From NCBI GenBank assembly GCA_947623455.1, contig OX392534.1:5714001-5778000 (forward strand): a stretch of 64,000 bases of DNA, written 5' to 3'. Below, piece after piece: positions 54,666-64,000 of this stretch. A model generated the notes under the pieces. That model ran no database searches. It had not been told where the DNA came from and was given only the letters and a program-made list of their open reading frames with translations. Position 1 is the stretch's first letter. Each line of letters starts with the position of its first letter. Origin of the DNA: Mimachlamys varia. Its lineage: Eukaryota > Mollusca > Bivalvia > Pectinida > Pectinidae. Made by a program: the position numbers and the translations under genes.

Positions 54666-55919
54666 TCCGTAGTTTTGATATCAACTCTTAGTTGTATTTT
54701 GTAAACAAAAGGTAGCACAATAATGATAAACAGCAATCACAGCATTGTTTGTTTACAAGGGTAGAAAACATGTTAAAAATGTTCACATTTACATCCAACA
54801 CAACAAACACCCAAGGAGACACATACACACACACAAAAAGGAAAATTACAGTAATACTCAGTATATGGTTCGTCATACACAGACAACAACAGAACTTGTT
54901 AAGTTTTTTAACTCATTCGCCCTTGGAATTCCAAAGTAAACAATTCCAACCTTTGAATCAGAAGAGTTCAATCATGTCTTTAGGGGTAAACGAATTATAT
55001 ACCATGCTTCATTCTAACTGAGCATGATGTTATAATAATTACCTCACGACGGTCAAACATTGCTATTAATTTTCTTGAGCCCTCTGGGGTTTGTTAACAT
55101 ATGATATTGATATCAGTTACATGGAATAATATAGTACACATTTATGACATATCTTATCTATTTTTTAAACAAATTTGAATGTCCCAGAAGAACTATGCAA
55201 TATTAAGAACAAAAATAAGCAATGGTTACCGAGTCATTGAAAAGCTCTCTCTTGTATACATCTACAGACTTGCTTTAAGCAAACATAGTCAAAATGTACC
55301 ATGGTATACAAACTACAATTAGTGTAATTTTAACAAAGACATTTTACTCTCAATGTAATAAGTTAAATATTTATGTACACTACACACAGCAAGTAATCAC
55401 TGCATCAAGATCTGACAACTATCTGTGACTACCAGTGACTCTGTAGTCAATCTCTCTCTGCTCATTATATTGACTATTAAATACCTGTTGTCACCATAAC
55501 CTGATCAGGATTTGTGGTTTGACCTTTGGCCTGTTGTAAAATACCTTGCTGGTCTAAAGTAACTTATTTCCTATCAAACTGCAAAACCACACTTAGTTAT
55601 AATGCCACAGGCCCAGTAACAGTGCATCCTTGGTCCAGTATTGTCTGATCTTGAGGCAGTGAGAAATGTATTAATTTCTGTAGATATCATAACAAAATAA
55701 ATAGACTATAAAGAAGGAGTAACAATGTCATGTGCAATACAACAAGTGTCATTAGACTAGCCTCCAGCATGTCACACAATTTTATACCTTATAAAGTACA
55801 GTCTACAAGAGGAAGTCCGACATCAGTTTATGGGATCCAGCTAGTCCACCTTTACTGATCACAGTGTTCAGTATTGACCAGTCACCTATACATCAGTATT
55901 ATCTGGAAGTATCGATATT
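54666..55919. other. Intergenic region between convergent genes
   Basis: AT-rich sequence. I see no coding exon or RNA gene. It may include the distal 3' UTR of FAM72 on the - strand, but no clear - strand poly(A) signal was found. Confidence 0.5.
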
Positions 55920-56480
55920 TGTCTAGCAACAAATCTCATCTTTTGGTCACCTAGCATAAGCAACAGCACTGCTCCAGAGGTTCTCTAGTAACAACTTGTT
56001 TTGTTGTTACCTAGCAACAACACTGCTCCAGTGGTACCTAAGCAACAACACTGATCCAGTGGTTACCTAGCAACACTGATCTAGAGGTTCTCTAATAACA
56101 ACTTGTCTTGTTGTTACCTAGCAACAACAATGATCCAGTGGTACCTAGCAACAACACTGATCCAGTGGTTACCTAGCAACACTGATCTAGTGGTTACCTA
56201 GCAACAACATCCTTCCAGGGGTTCTAGCAACAACACTCTTCCCAGAGATTCTAACAACAACACTGATCCAGTGGTTCAACAAGTCAACACCAGAGGTTTT
56301 TCAGTGACAACTTGTACTATTGTTACCTAGCGACAACACTCAACTAGAGGTTCTTAGTAACAACTCATCCAGTTACTTAGGAACAAAAGTCACCCTGTTG
56401 TCCCTTCCTTTGGTAACCCTATGACAACATTTGTCCTTAAGCTCCCAGCAGTAACTTTTTCTGTGGTTCCTGTGAGAAAG
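55920..56480. repeat. Degenerate GTTACCTAGCAACAACACTG repeat
   Basis: Around a dozen imperfect copies of GTTACCTAGCAACAACACTG, GATCCAGTGG and TTCTCTAGTAACAACTTGT, with unit length ~25-45 bp. They would be transcribed as part of the FAM72 3' UTR on the - strand. Confidence 0.75.
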
Positions 56481-56500
56481 TACTTGACCATGGTAGTTCT

Positions 56501-56586
56501 CTAGCGACAACACTCATCCTGCAACATTCCAGCAGCATGGTCATGGTGCTCAGTAGGAATTTCACCCCACAGCATCACCTTCTCCC
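56501..56586 (-). CDS. FAM72A: FAM72 exon 4 with stop
   Basis: The acceptor is tttacacag. It encodes GEKVMLWGEIPTEHHDHAAG, then MLQDECCR, and the stop is TAG (56503-56501). It matches the VNVLLWGNLPEIEES tail of human FAM72A in position and style. Confidence 0.88.
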
Positions 56587-59500
56587 CTGTGTAAAATTAG
56601 CAAAGGACAATGATATGTGTGAGCCCATAACTCAAGCTTTGAGACAGAATTTTCAACATTCCTTTTATTTCTAAACTCTAGCTGACACTTCCTCTTGCTG
56701 TATTAATGTCTCCATACCTTATTACACTTGATAACTAGCATATATGACGAAGGTCATTATTAATTTTATTTCATTATGTAATATCATAGTAGCATAATTC
56801 CCTTTGCAAAAGTTAAACAGTAATCAAAATTCATTGGACGAGTCTGAAGTTGGATTGAAGGAGACATATTATTACAGAAATATAGACTAGAATTTGGCGA
56901 CTGTGTATTATATCTATCATCAATCACAAATAATTTTTAACAGCAATGTTCATGTCCCTTCTTGGTGGTGCTCACAGAGTTGTGAAATGGTCATTTTTCA
57001 CATGATCTATCTATCTTTGACTGATTCCCAGTCTAGCAGCCGTAACACAATGTTATAGTACAGATGGAATGATTTCCTATTTATTTTACAGAATGTAGTT
57101 TTGTGGTGAAAAAATCACAAAAAAATAAACCTTACAAAAAAGTGAAAGTGAACAGATAAGCAACTTTAATGATAGTAAGTTTATGTAAAATAGATCTTGT
57201 GAGGTGGCTGGTTTGATATTACTGACCTTGCATGTTGAGTCTGTCCTTGGGTATGATGGCCTGTCTGTAGAACATCCACATGTGGCCGTTGTTACAGGAT
57301 TTGATACACTTTATACAGGGCATACGAACATGGTACCCAACCACATTACCACTGAATAGAAAACAAAATGCATGTTAGTCAGCAACACTTTTACCACTAA
57401 ATCACACAAAACTAATGACCGATACAGATGTACTGATATATCTTTGAACCTCATACTTTTGAGCAGTTTCTTGCAATACTGACATCCCCCCCCCTTCCTT
57501 TGCAATAAATACTTATAATGAATATAATGACCTGGCTACCATGGCAACCAAAATGTCTGTATAAAATATAGCCTGCATGCATCCCTAGCATTCCTTCGTA
57601 GCTTCATTGAAATTGGTTAACTGGTTTAGGAGGAGTTGTCTGACCAAATTTTCCATTAGAAACCTTTAAATAAATATCTGGTTACCATGGCAACCTAGAT
57701 TTCTATCACAGAATGTCTGCATGCACATAGTCCCTAACACTAGGGAAGATCATTAGGCCTAGACGCTACTGCTGTAACAACTGTACAACAAACTTTAATA
57801 AAACTAGTAATATGCATTTTTTGTGTGGTGAAAGTACAACAAAACACTTCATTATAAGAAAACAGAGTTGCATAGCTTCTTACTTTCTGTTTACGGTACT
57901 TCGCCTTCACTACAGAGCATGATTATATTGTGACTTAACAGATACAGAGCATGCGTGCGCTCAGGTACACCGGAAATTGTCGACACCCAAAAACAAAAAG
58001 CCGTCCGGCTCTGCCGAGAGCGGCTTAAAAAAAGCATTCACATCTACACATGGTTCCTAAATATAACATCCTCTGTAGTTTCATTGAAATAGGTCTATAG
58101 GTTTCCGAGGAGAAGAAAAGTGACCTGGCTACCATGGTAACCAAACTTTTGGAAGGAAAATTAGTGGGGTTCTTTTCAGTTTCTATGCTTGAAAAAGATA
58201 TAGGGACGGCTTCAACGCAAACACTGCAGAACTGTAGAACATTGGGAAATGTAGAAAGTGTTGTGAAGAAAGTTAAAGAAACCACAAGTGAATTAGATTA
58301 TAGGCATAGAAAACAAGAGACATGATGAACATCAATAATATTTTTTCTTTAAAATTATGCTGAGCCTTGTCAGCCCCTATATGTAAAAGGGAAGGCCCTA
58401 TTTCTACTAAAAAGTAGTTTGATGTGTTTCCTAATTGGTTGAGCTACTTTCGAAATAACTTAAAGGTGGCCGAGACGGCACTTTTCAGACTTAATTAGCA
58501 TGTAAATCAACAGAGATGTATATAAATGGGTACAAACAGAATATTGATTCCTATAAGTTTCAAAGCCAAGAAAACTTTTTAAATAGTTATATAGCAGCAC
58601 ACGTGATACATACCATGCTGTACATGCCATATGTTCTATGAGACAGTCACAGTTGTCTGTGTAAAATTTCTCGTCTGTCATGTCAACAGCACTGAAACAA
58701 CAACATGGTAATTATATTTAACAATTTTTATATGTTATTGGTTCCAGACTAATCCAACTGTGACAGTGTTGTACAAGTATTATCACTCTAAATGTTTTTT
58801 TTTAACAATAAACTGCTTTGAAAAAAGAATTGTCTCCCTTCCCCCTTTCGAACATGATCTATTCATCTTGTGACAATGTCAATGTCTAATATTTGAATGG
58901 AAGATGGGACTGTGTTTATTACATCATGGTAATGGAAATGGAATTGGCCATTGGGACATCATATGTCATAATTGTTCCCCAATAGTACTGTGTGTGGTTC
59001 ACTACAATGTGTACACAATTGTGTGTTGGTATACACAGGTCTAATACAATCAAGTTGAATGGTGTAACCACACCGAGTGCACACCTTCGACACCATCTTC
59101 TGATCCCCATCGTCGGAAACGCAAGATACACTTCTCTGACGTTTGCATCCCGTGGACCAGAATCAGTGTAAACCTTCATTTCCCTGAATATAAGACCCCG
59201 GAGACTTCGACCAATCAGAATGGTCGTTTCTCGTGACACTCTGTTAGATCATTTTACTGTGACCACGACCAGTATATTTCTGTAGACATGACGCCGATGT
59301 CAGGACCTTATATTTTAATCACAATCGACACAATTATAACACAATAGACAGGTTTTGTTGACAGGCGGTGCTACAAATGAAATGGAATACCCCGGTTTGA
59401 TGTAGTCACAGATGAAACTATCAATATGATTGGCTACTATTTTAGAACGAAAACGAGAGTTTCTTTCCATTTTAGCCAACGGTATGCAAACGTCACAGAA

Positions 59501-60616
59501 GTGTACCGTGGGTTTCCGACGATGTATGATCCCAGGTAGAGCTAGATTTAAAGAGGCAAAAATTTCTTGAACAGAGATTTTGTTGGAATTCTAGCCAATT
59601 TGATTCTTTTGACCCCACCTCATGGCCCCGGGAAAAGCAACAGTTAAAATTTGCCAAATATCAAACCATCATTATACCAACCAATTATTTCCAACTGAAA
59701 CAAAATGTATCCAAAGGTGTCATTTTCCCATATAAACTTCAGTTAACTTCACCCCCTCCATAGGGGAAAATATTAAGTCCGGGGGGGGGGGGGGGGGGGG
59801 GCATGAAAATCACAATTTTGATAAAGCACCTTCAGAGTCCTTTCCATTTATGAAGAGTATTTGATTCCAGCATATCTGGGTCTTGAGAAGAAGATTTTTG
59901 AAATTTTAACTATTTGACCCCTTTTGGCCCCTCCCTCGGGAGATAGGACCATACAATTCACAATTTTGGTGCATCTTTGGCTTGAAGTTGAAAATGTATA
60001 TTGTTTACGGACCAACACAGATAGACAAAAGACAGTTAGAATACACTGTAAGTCATTTGCGACTTTGTCTTCGTTGACCTTAAAATGCTGTGTTTCTTTT
60101 CAGCTGTTTCATAGAACTCCTATTATAGATCTTCAATAGATAATGTAACAAAACAATCGGTTTTGATTTAAACAGATACCATACATTTGTGCTTAATGTA
60201 TTGATATTTTATTATTGTTTTATGTGTGTCTTTCACCTGAATGAAACATATAAACTATATTTTATTATTTGTACAGAACATTATGTGGTGCACGAAGCAA
60301 AACTATCCTGAAGCGTATTTTGCTGCATCCGAATTTATAATCATGTCGTCTGCTTTTCAATCGTGCTTTTTTTTTTTACTGTTTTTGGCCCAACACGTGC
60401 GTATACCAGTCAATGCTCTGGACTTTTTTAATATTTTACTTACCCTTCTTCCTGAATATCAGTTGAGAAAAGTTCAGTTTGAGAATCCGCCAAAAGTACT
60501 GCTCTCATCGCCCGTCTACAAACAGTGGAATCACAGTAGGCACAGTCAAGAATGAACACTTGTTTACGTCTGAAAGATGGGGCAACGTTGTCAACTTTCT
60601 GTGTGTTGTCACTCAT
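56501..60616 (-). CDS. FAM72A: FAM72 gene, four exons, 153 aa
   Basis: Complete FAM72 family protein. Vertebrate FAM72A binds the nuclear uracil-DNA glycosylase UNG2 and promotes its loss, and it is expressed in proliferating cells. Joined exons are 60616-60444, 58691-58614, 57351-57227 and 56586-56501: 462 nt, 153 residues, against 149 in human FAM72A. Conserved family features include RAMRAVLLADSQTELFSTDI, GNVVGYHV, CX2C (CIKCIKSC), CNNGHMWMF and a C-terminal VMLWGEIP. Several Cys pairs suggest a zinc-binding fold. All splice sites are GT-AG with consistent phases. The start MSDN is preferred over an upstream in-frame Met at 60703, which would add a dissimilar 29-residue extension. It is head-to-head with an srGAP-like gene. 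Confidence 0.92.
57227..57351 (-). CDS. FAM72A: FAM72 exon 3
   Basis: The acceptor is ctattcag and the donor is gtcagt. It encodes GNVVGYHVRMPCIKCIKSCN, then NGHMWMFYRQAIIPKDRLNM, the most conserved FAM72 segment. Confidence 0.92.
57525..58150. repeat. Interspersed repeat with CTGGYTACCATGGCAACC
   Basis: Intron 2 of FAM72 contains recurrences of GACCTGGCTACCATGGCAAC followed by AGCTTCATTGAAATTGGTTA or GTTTCATTGAAATAGGTCTA. It looks like a dispersed bivalve repeat, in at least three partial copies. Confidence 0.5.
58614..58691 (-). CDS. FAM72A: FAM72 exon 2
   Basis: The acceptor is tttcag and the donor is gtatgt. It encodes AVDMTDEKFYTDNCDCLIEH, then MACTA. It enters and leaves in phase 2 and aligns with the AVDFTGRCYF region of human FAM72A. 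Confidence 0.9.
59109..59524. repeat. Diverged foldback in FAM72 intron 1
   Basis: CATCGTCGGAAACGCAAGAT then CTGACGTTTGCAT on the left is mirrored by ATGCAAACGTCACAGAAGTG and TTTCCGACGATG on the right. Inner parts (ACCAATCAG, CGTTTCTCGTG) also pair imperfectly. The - strand open frame across the left arm has no family resemblance. Confidence 0.65.
59780..59801. repeat. Poly-G run (~22 G)
   Basis: A homopolymer of about 22 G on the + strand inside FAM72 intron 1. The length may be inaccurate in the assembly. Confidence 0.8.
60444..60616 (-). CDS. FAM72A: FAM72 exon 1
   Basis: ATG at 60616-60614; the donor gtaagt on the - strand follows 60444. It encodes MSDNTQKVDNVAPSFRRKQV, then FILDCAYCDSTVCRRAMRAV and LLADSQTELFSTDIQEE. 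Ends in phase 2. Confidence 0.9.
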
Positions 60617-61027
60617 TTTGTAATTGTTTAAACTGGACGAAGTTTCCGTAGTTAACAAAGAAATATCCAATGTCTTTAGTGGGTTTCTTGCTTGGTTCAA
60701 CACTTGCGTTATGCGTAAACGCGTCTATCTTGATTGTTCGATTTACCGGCGTCCGAATGCGTACATGTGGCGTATGTTTACATCTGAAAACTTGGTTCTC
60801 ATTGGTTTTAGGGCAGCTGTCAAATTTGTTAGGCAGATTCTGATTGGCTAATCGGCAATGTTGTTTCTAAGCAAGTGTGCTCTCGTGTTATCTCGGATTG
60901 CATCACGAGATTTCCATGTTACCCACAATGCTGTAGTTGACCTTTTTCGGGTAGCTCGAGAAGTGATGATCAGTAGGATATGTTTTATGTGCACAACTGA
61001 CAGCTAAGGATCTACCCGAATAAAAAC
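60617..61027. promoter_or_regulatory. Bidirectional promoter between FAM72 and srGAP-like gene
   Basis: 411 bp separate the two start codons. The segment is comparatively CpG-containing. It holds two ATTGG motifs (inverted CCAAT, 60801 and 60843) suited to NF-Y, and ACCCACAATGC (60921-60931), which resembles a ZNF143/THAP11-type core. No clear TATA box is placed for either gene. Promoter role is inferred from head-to-head arrangement. Confidence 0.65.
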
Positions 61028-61094
61028 ATGGCAACCGAAAGGAAAGCCAAAAAGGAAAAAGAACTGGCACTGGAATTCGATAATCATTCGAGGG
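61028..61094 (+). CDS. SRGAP: srGAP-like gene, first coding exon (partial gene)
   Basis: ATG at 61028 in context AACATGGCA; donor gtaagt at 61095; 67 nt, ending in phase 1. The 22 residues (MATERKAKKEKELALEFDNH, then SR) align without gaps to the start of human SRGAP2 (MTSPAKFKKDKEIIAEYD...): KK at 8-9, K11, E12, E16, aromatic 17 and D18 match. srGAPs are F-BAR / RhoGAP / SH3 proteins that shape membranes and control Rac/Cdc42 downstream of Slit-Robo. The rest of the gene lies beyond the window. The evidence is a short match plus the conserved neighbour FAM72, so the call is good but not certain. Confidence 0.72.
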
Positions 61095-62540
61095 GTAAGT
61101 TAAACAAAAGAATAATTATGTGAACATTGCTTAAAAAGCACCGCTACACATGCGATGGTTAGGCCTAGTTATGTCATTTGTTCGGTCAGAGACAGTGCTC
61201 GCGTCACTTTCCTTTCTCTGAGACCCTAGATTTGTAACTCGTCCGTTTCTACTTCCGATGCGGAAAGAGGGGTGAATGTCATTGTCAACACCGGTAGCAT
61301 ATCATCACATGAATGCTTCCGTTTTTGTTCGATGAACCGTGACTTTATTGACATATGTGACCCCGCGTGACCCCAAGGTGTCCGCTCGTGCTTCTAATTC
61401 GTCTGCTATAAAATAAACTTCACGATCCGTGTGGTAAGCAAAGTACACACTCTTAATCGTTTGGGACAATGACCGACAAACATTCTTGTGTTGTCATCAG
61501 AGAAAGATTTAACTTACAGTTACAGTTACCTCATTTCGCTGTAAATATCTTGAGTCATAATCGTTGTGTAAATTATAAAAAAAATTGTCCATAAATATGA
61601 TATTGTCGCATGAACCTTTCAACAATCAGATCTATATAATTGACAGGAGTTTGTATTGAAATAAGAAACAGGATTAATACTTTAAAAGGACATTATCTTA
61701 TGACTGGGTATGTGTAAATAATATATATATCCTAAGAGAAATCAGGAAGTAGACTTCAACCTTTAGAGTCAGCACGGGTACTGATTACTGATAAATTACA
61801 ATGGTCTGGGAGGAAGTGGGTTAATGACCATATAAAACTGTTAACATTTCCAGATCTCAGAAGTTTAATATATATTGCATGCTTGTAATGAATTTAACAT
61901 AGTTTAGGTAGCATTATTTGAACACTTCCTGTTTAAATCTATACGTTAGAAGGTAACATCTTACAAGGAATTAATTAAGGTCATAGCACTGATCATCAGT
62001 TATTTCATACAACCAATTTTCACATGGTTATGCACCACAGTTTGCACTAATAAGCTACGAAATAACTTTAACATGGAGAAGTCTGGACAGTAGGTCATGT
62101 CCCTCGTCTGAAGGAATGTTTGCAATTACAGGTTTACCTGACATATTTGAAGTATACGCACTACAGTTATATTTAATATCTGGATGTTGGATAAGTGTGA
62201 GGAAGTTGGTTACATACATTGTGGTCTATTTGTGTATTACCAGTTAAGTACTGAGAGTTGTGATGTATGTTTCTGGTAGATTATATTGTTACAGTAGTAT
62301 GTATTTCAGTATATCCTCCGAAGCGAAACCTATGGTCCCATTAATTCAATCCCATAAGCTTCCTGTGAACCCTTCCTTCTACTTTGTGTAAATACTTAGA
62401 AATGTTAAATACATATTTCTAAAGGAATAAATAGACAAATTATATGCATGTGTGATATTCCAAACCTGGTATAATAATGTAATACCTTCACAAATATTGC
62501 TCAAGTTACTGTTTACTGGCTTTAAAGGGATTTCATTATA

Positions 62541-63104
62541 CCATATTTGCCGTAATTAGTGCCCATGCAGGCTGCATAAAAATTGGTTCCAAAGGGGGTG
62601 TTTATTGGATAACTAAATTAGGATAAAAAATGTTGTTTTCATAAAGTTGGTTTGGTTTATTTTGTTTAAGTCCTATTTAAGGACGTGCCAGGTTTAGGAG
62701 GTGGAGGAAAGCCGGAGTACCCAGTGAAAAAATACTGACCATAGGTCAGTACCTGGCAACTGCCCCACGTGCGATTTGAACTCGCAACCCAGAGGTGGAG
62801 GGCTAGTGGTAGAATAATGGAACACCTTAACCACTCTGCCACTGCGGCCCTAAAGACAGTACAATGTATTATGACTAGATTGGGTAGTACTCCTGATGTG
62901 CGACTTTAATGTCATTAATTTTGGACAGTTTGTACACATATATATTTATACCAATATTTATGTGGTTTTTTTCTTGTAAACATGTACACAGTTAGGTAAG
63001 TTAAATATAATAAGTGAGTTGTGTCATGATTAGTAGGGGCGCTTATAAATATAATTTCATTACCTCCTCAGAGGGGGGAGGGGCGCTAATTACGGCGAAT
63101 ACGA
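62541..63104. mobile_element. MITE with YCRTATTYGCCGTAATTAG ends, carrying a nested SINE
   Basis: The left end CCATATTTGCCGTAATTAGT and right end CTAATTACGGCGAATACGA are inverted repeats, flanked by TA (62539-62540, 63105-63106). GTGCCC and GGGGCGC follow inward. Related in style to the 26451 MITE. Confidence 0.7.
62648..62850 (-). mobile_element. tRNA-derived SINE
   Basis: On the - strand it begins GGGCCGCAGTGGCAGAGTGG, with an A-box-like TGGCAGAGTGG and a B-box-like GAGTTCAAATC 60-70 bp further. The body contains GGTACTGACC and ACTGGGTACTCCGGCTTTCC, and it ends in an AAACAAAATAAACCAAAC tail. It matches a SINE type I recall as abundant in bivalves. It is not a functional tRNA gene. Confidence 0.8.
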
Positions 63105-63979
63105 TAGATCCACCGCCTAACAGACTAACATCAAATCACTGAAAAGAAAGAAAATGAAATAAAACATAACCAATTATTCATTTACGCATGTCTATAACCT
63201 GTAATACTGGACAACAATTTCCATCATTTGATTATAAAAGCCATATAGTCCGAGGTAACCACGATTACTTATGAAATACATATCAAAACTAAAATTAGAA
63301 TGAGTTTTGACATGCTATACATTTGTGTAGTCTACCATTGCTTCTACCATATATACAATGCAATGGGCTGTTAGATAGATGGATTCCCTTGCCTTTGTGA
63401 CCTTTGAACTTGTACACTCAATTAGCGGGACATGTATTGTTCATTGTCATCTTTTTGTCTAGCTACAATACACACTGCATGTATAATAAGGATGTGTATG
63501 ATGGCATTTATTACACTAGTGTAAAGTTATATTTACTTTTGTTCCTTTTTAAATATAATATGTATGAGATTATATTTGTAATCCAGATGTTCCATTAGAA
63601 GCTCAATAGAGAAAAGAACTTTAGTTGTATATTATATACATGTAAGGTGTTGTATTCTCACTGTAATCGTTATCAATGATAATCATACACCTACATCTGC
63701 AGAATCATGTTGATGTCATGATCAGATGGTATCATATTTATGACATAATGACTAATCTCAGTAAGGTTTTACCTGGGGAAACAATGTGTTCTATTCCGAG
63801 TTGGCATGTACTTGGCTGGGTAATTTGTACAGGCTGTGAGAGAGGAAATAAATGTATGTTTTGTTTTCCTATGACAAGTGAATGCAAGCTAATCATCATG
63901 TACAGATAGCCGACATGTTCGCCCCCCCCCCCCCCCTATAACAAGAATATAGCTGACATCCCCCCCCCCCCCCTTGCAG

Positions 63980-64000
63980 AGAAAGGACCACCAGTATATT
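63980..64000 (+). CDS. Candidate second srGAP exon, cut by window end
   Basis: A poly-C tract and cttgcag precede 63980, and the remaining 21 nt stay open in the phase needed after 61094 (EKGPPVY). It does not resemble the known second srGAP exon, so this is only a possible acceptor. Confidence 0.2.

Larger units (their letters stand above)
61095..63979 (+). other. srGAP-like gene, intron 1
   Basis: AT-rich intron with a MITE and nested SINE (62541-63104). Apart from these I see no exon before the very end of the window. Confidence 0.6.

Noticed and set aside
58919..59239. - strand open frame of 106 codons in FAM72 intron 1
   Set aside because: It overlaps an arm of the foldback at 59109-59524, resembles no family, and is not needed for the FAM72 frame.
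60617..60703. Upstream FAM72 start giving a 29-residue N-terminal extension
   Set aside because: The extension has no resemblance to FAM72 proteins and would run into the presumed promoter; MSDN gives the usual family length.
62760..62850. tRNA gene on the - strand
   Set aside because: A and B boxes are present, but there is no proper acceptor stem and the sequence continues into a conserved SINE body and A-rich tail.

Overview
The window is animal nuclear DNA, most likely from a bivalve mollusc, possibly a scallop-type genome. Three things support this: GT-AG spliced genes with long AT-rich introns; several repeat families I associate with bivalves, including the GGTCATCTGACCCGAAGGGTCA repeat that ends in GGCCCATGGGCCTCTTGTT and a tRNA-derived SINE; and protein matches to ciliary and animal signalling genes. 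Species and family assignments are from recall and reading, not from a search.

Layout. (1) Positions 225-53748, + strand: the 3' part of CFAP54, a ciliary central-apparatus protein. I trace 23 well-supported exons and 8 tentative short exons. Their splice phases join into one open frame of 1,451 codons (stop included) that ends at TAA 53746-53748, with a poly(A) signal at 54642. (2) Positions 56501-60616, - strand: a complete four-exon FAM72 gene (153 aa), convergent with CFAP54. (3) Position 61028 onward, + strand: the first coding exon of an srGAP-like gene (SRGAP1/2/3 family), head-to-head with FAM72 across about 410 bp. FAM72 and SRGAP2 are also head-to-head in vertebrates, so this looks like a very old linkage with a shared bidirectional promoter.

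Repeats. The CFAP54 introns are dominated by repeats. They include a 4 kb 18-bp minisatellite (7195-11205) and two large Helentron-like elements (17311-21193 and 38551-49412); the second is interrupted by a near-identical-LTR, gag-only Ty3/Gypsy-type retrotransposon on the - strand (39661-44500). There are also many TA-flanked MITEs, long foldbacks and several minisatellites. A recurrent oddity is that several minisatellites have amplified a CFAP54 splice junction itself (acceptor plus exon start, or exon end plus donor), leaving arrays of competing splice sites next to the real exons. Two of these arrays keep the reading frame.

How the genes relate. CFAP54 builds the C1d projection of motile cilia. 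FAM72 and srGAP act elsewhere: in vertebrates FAM72A controls nuclear uracil-DNA glycosylase, and srGAPs are F-BAR RhoGAPs at the membrane. I see no functional link between CFAP54 and the FAM72/srGAP pair beyond position.
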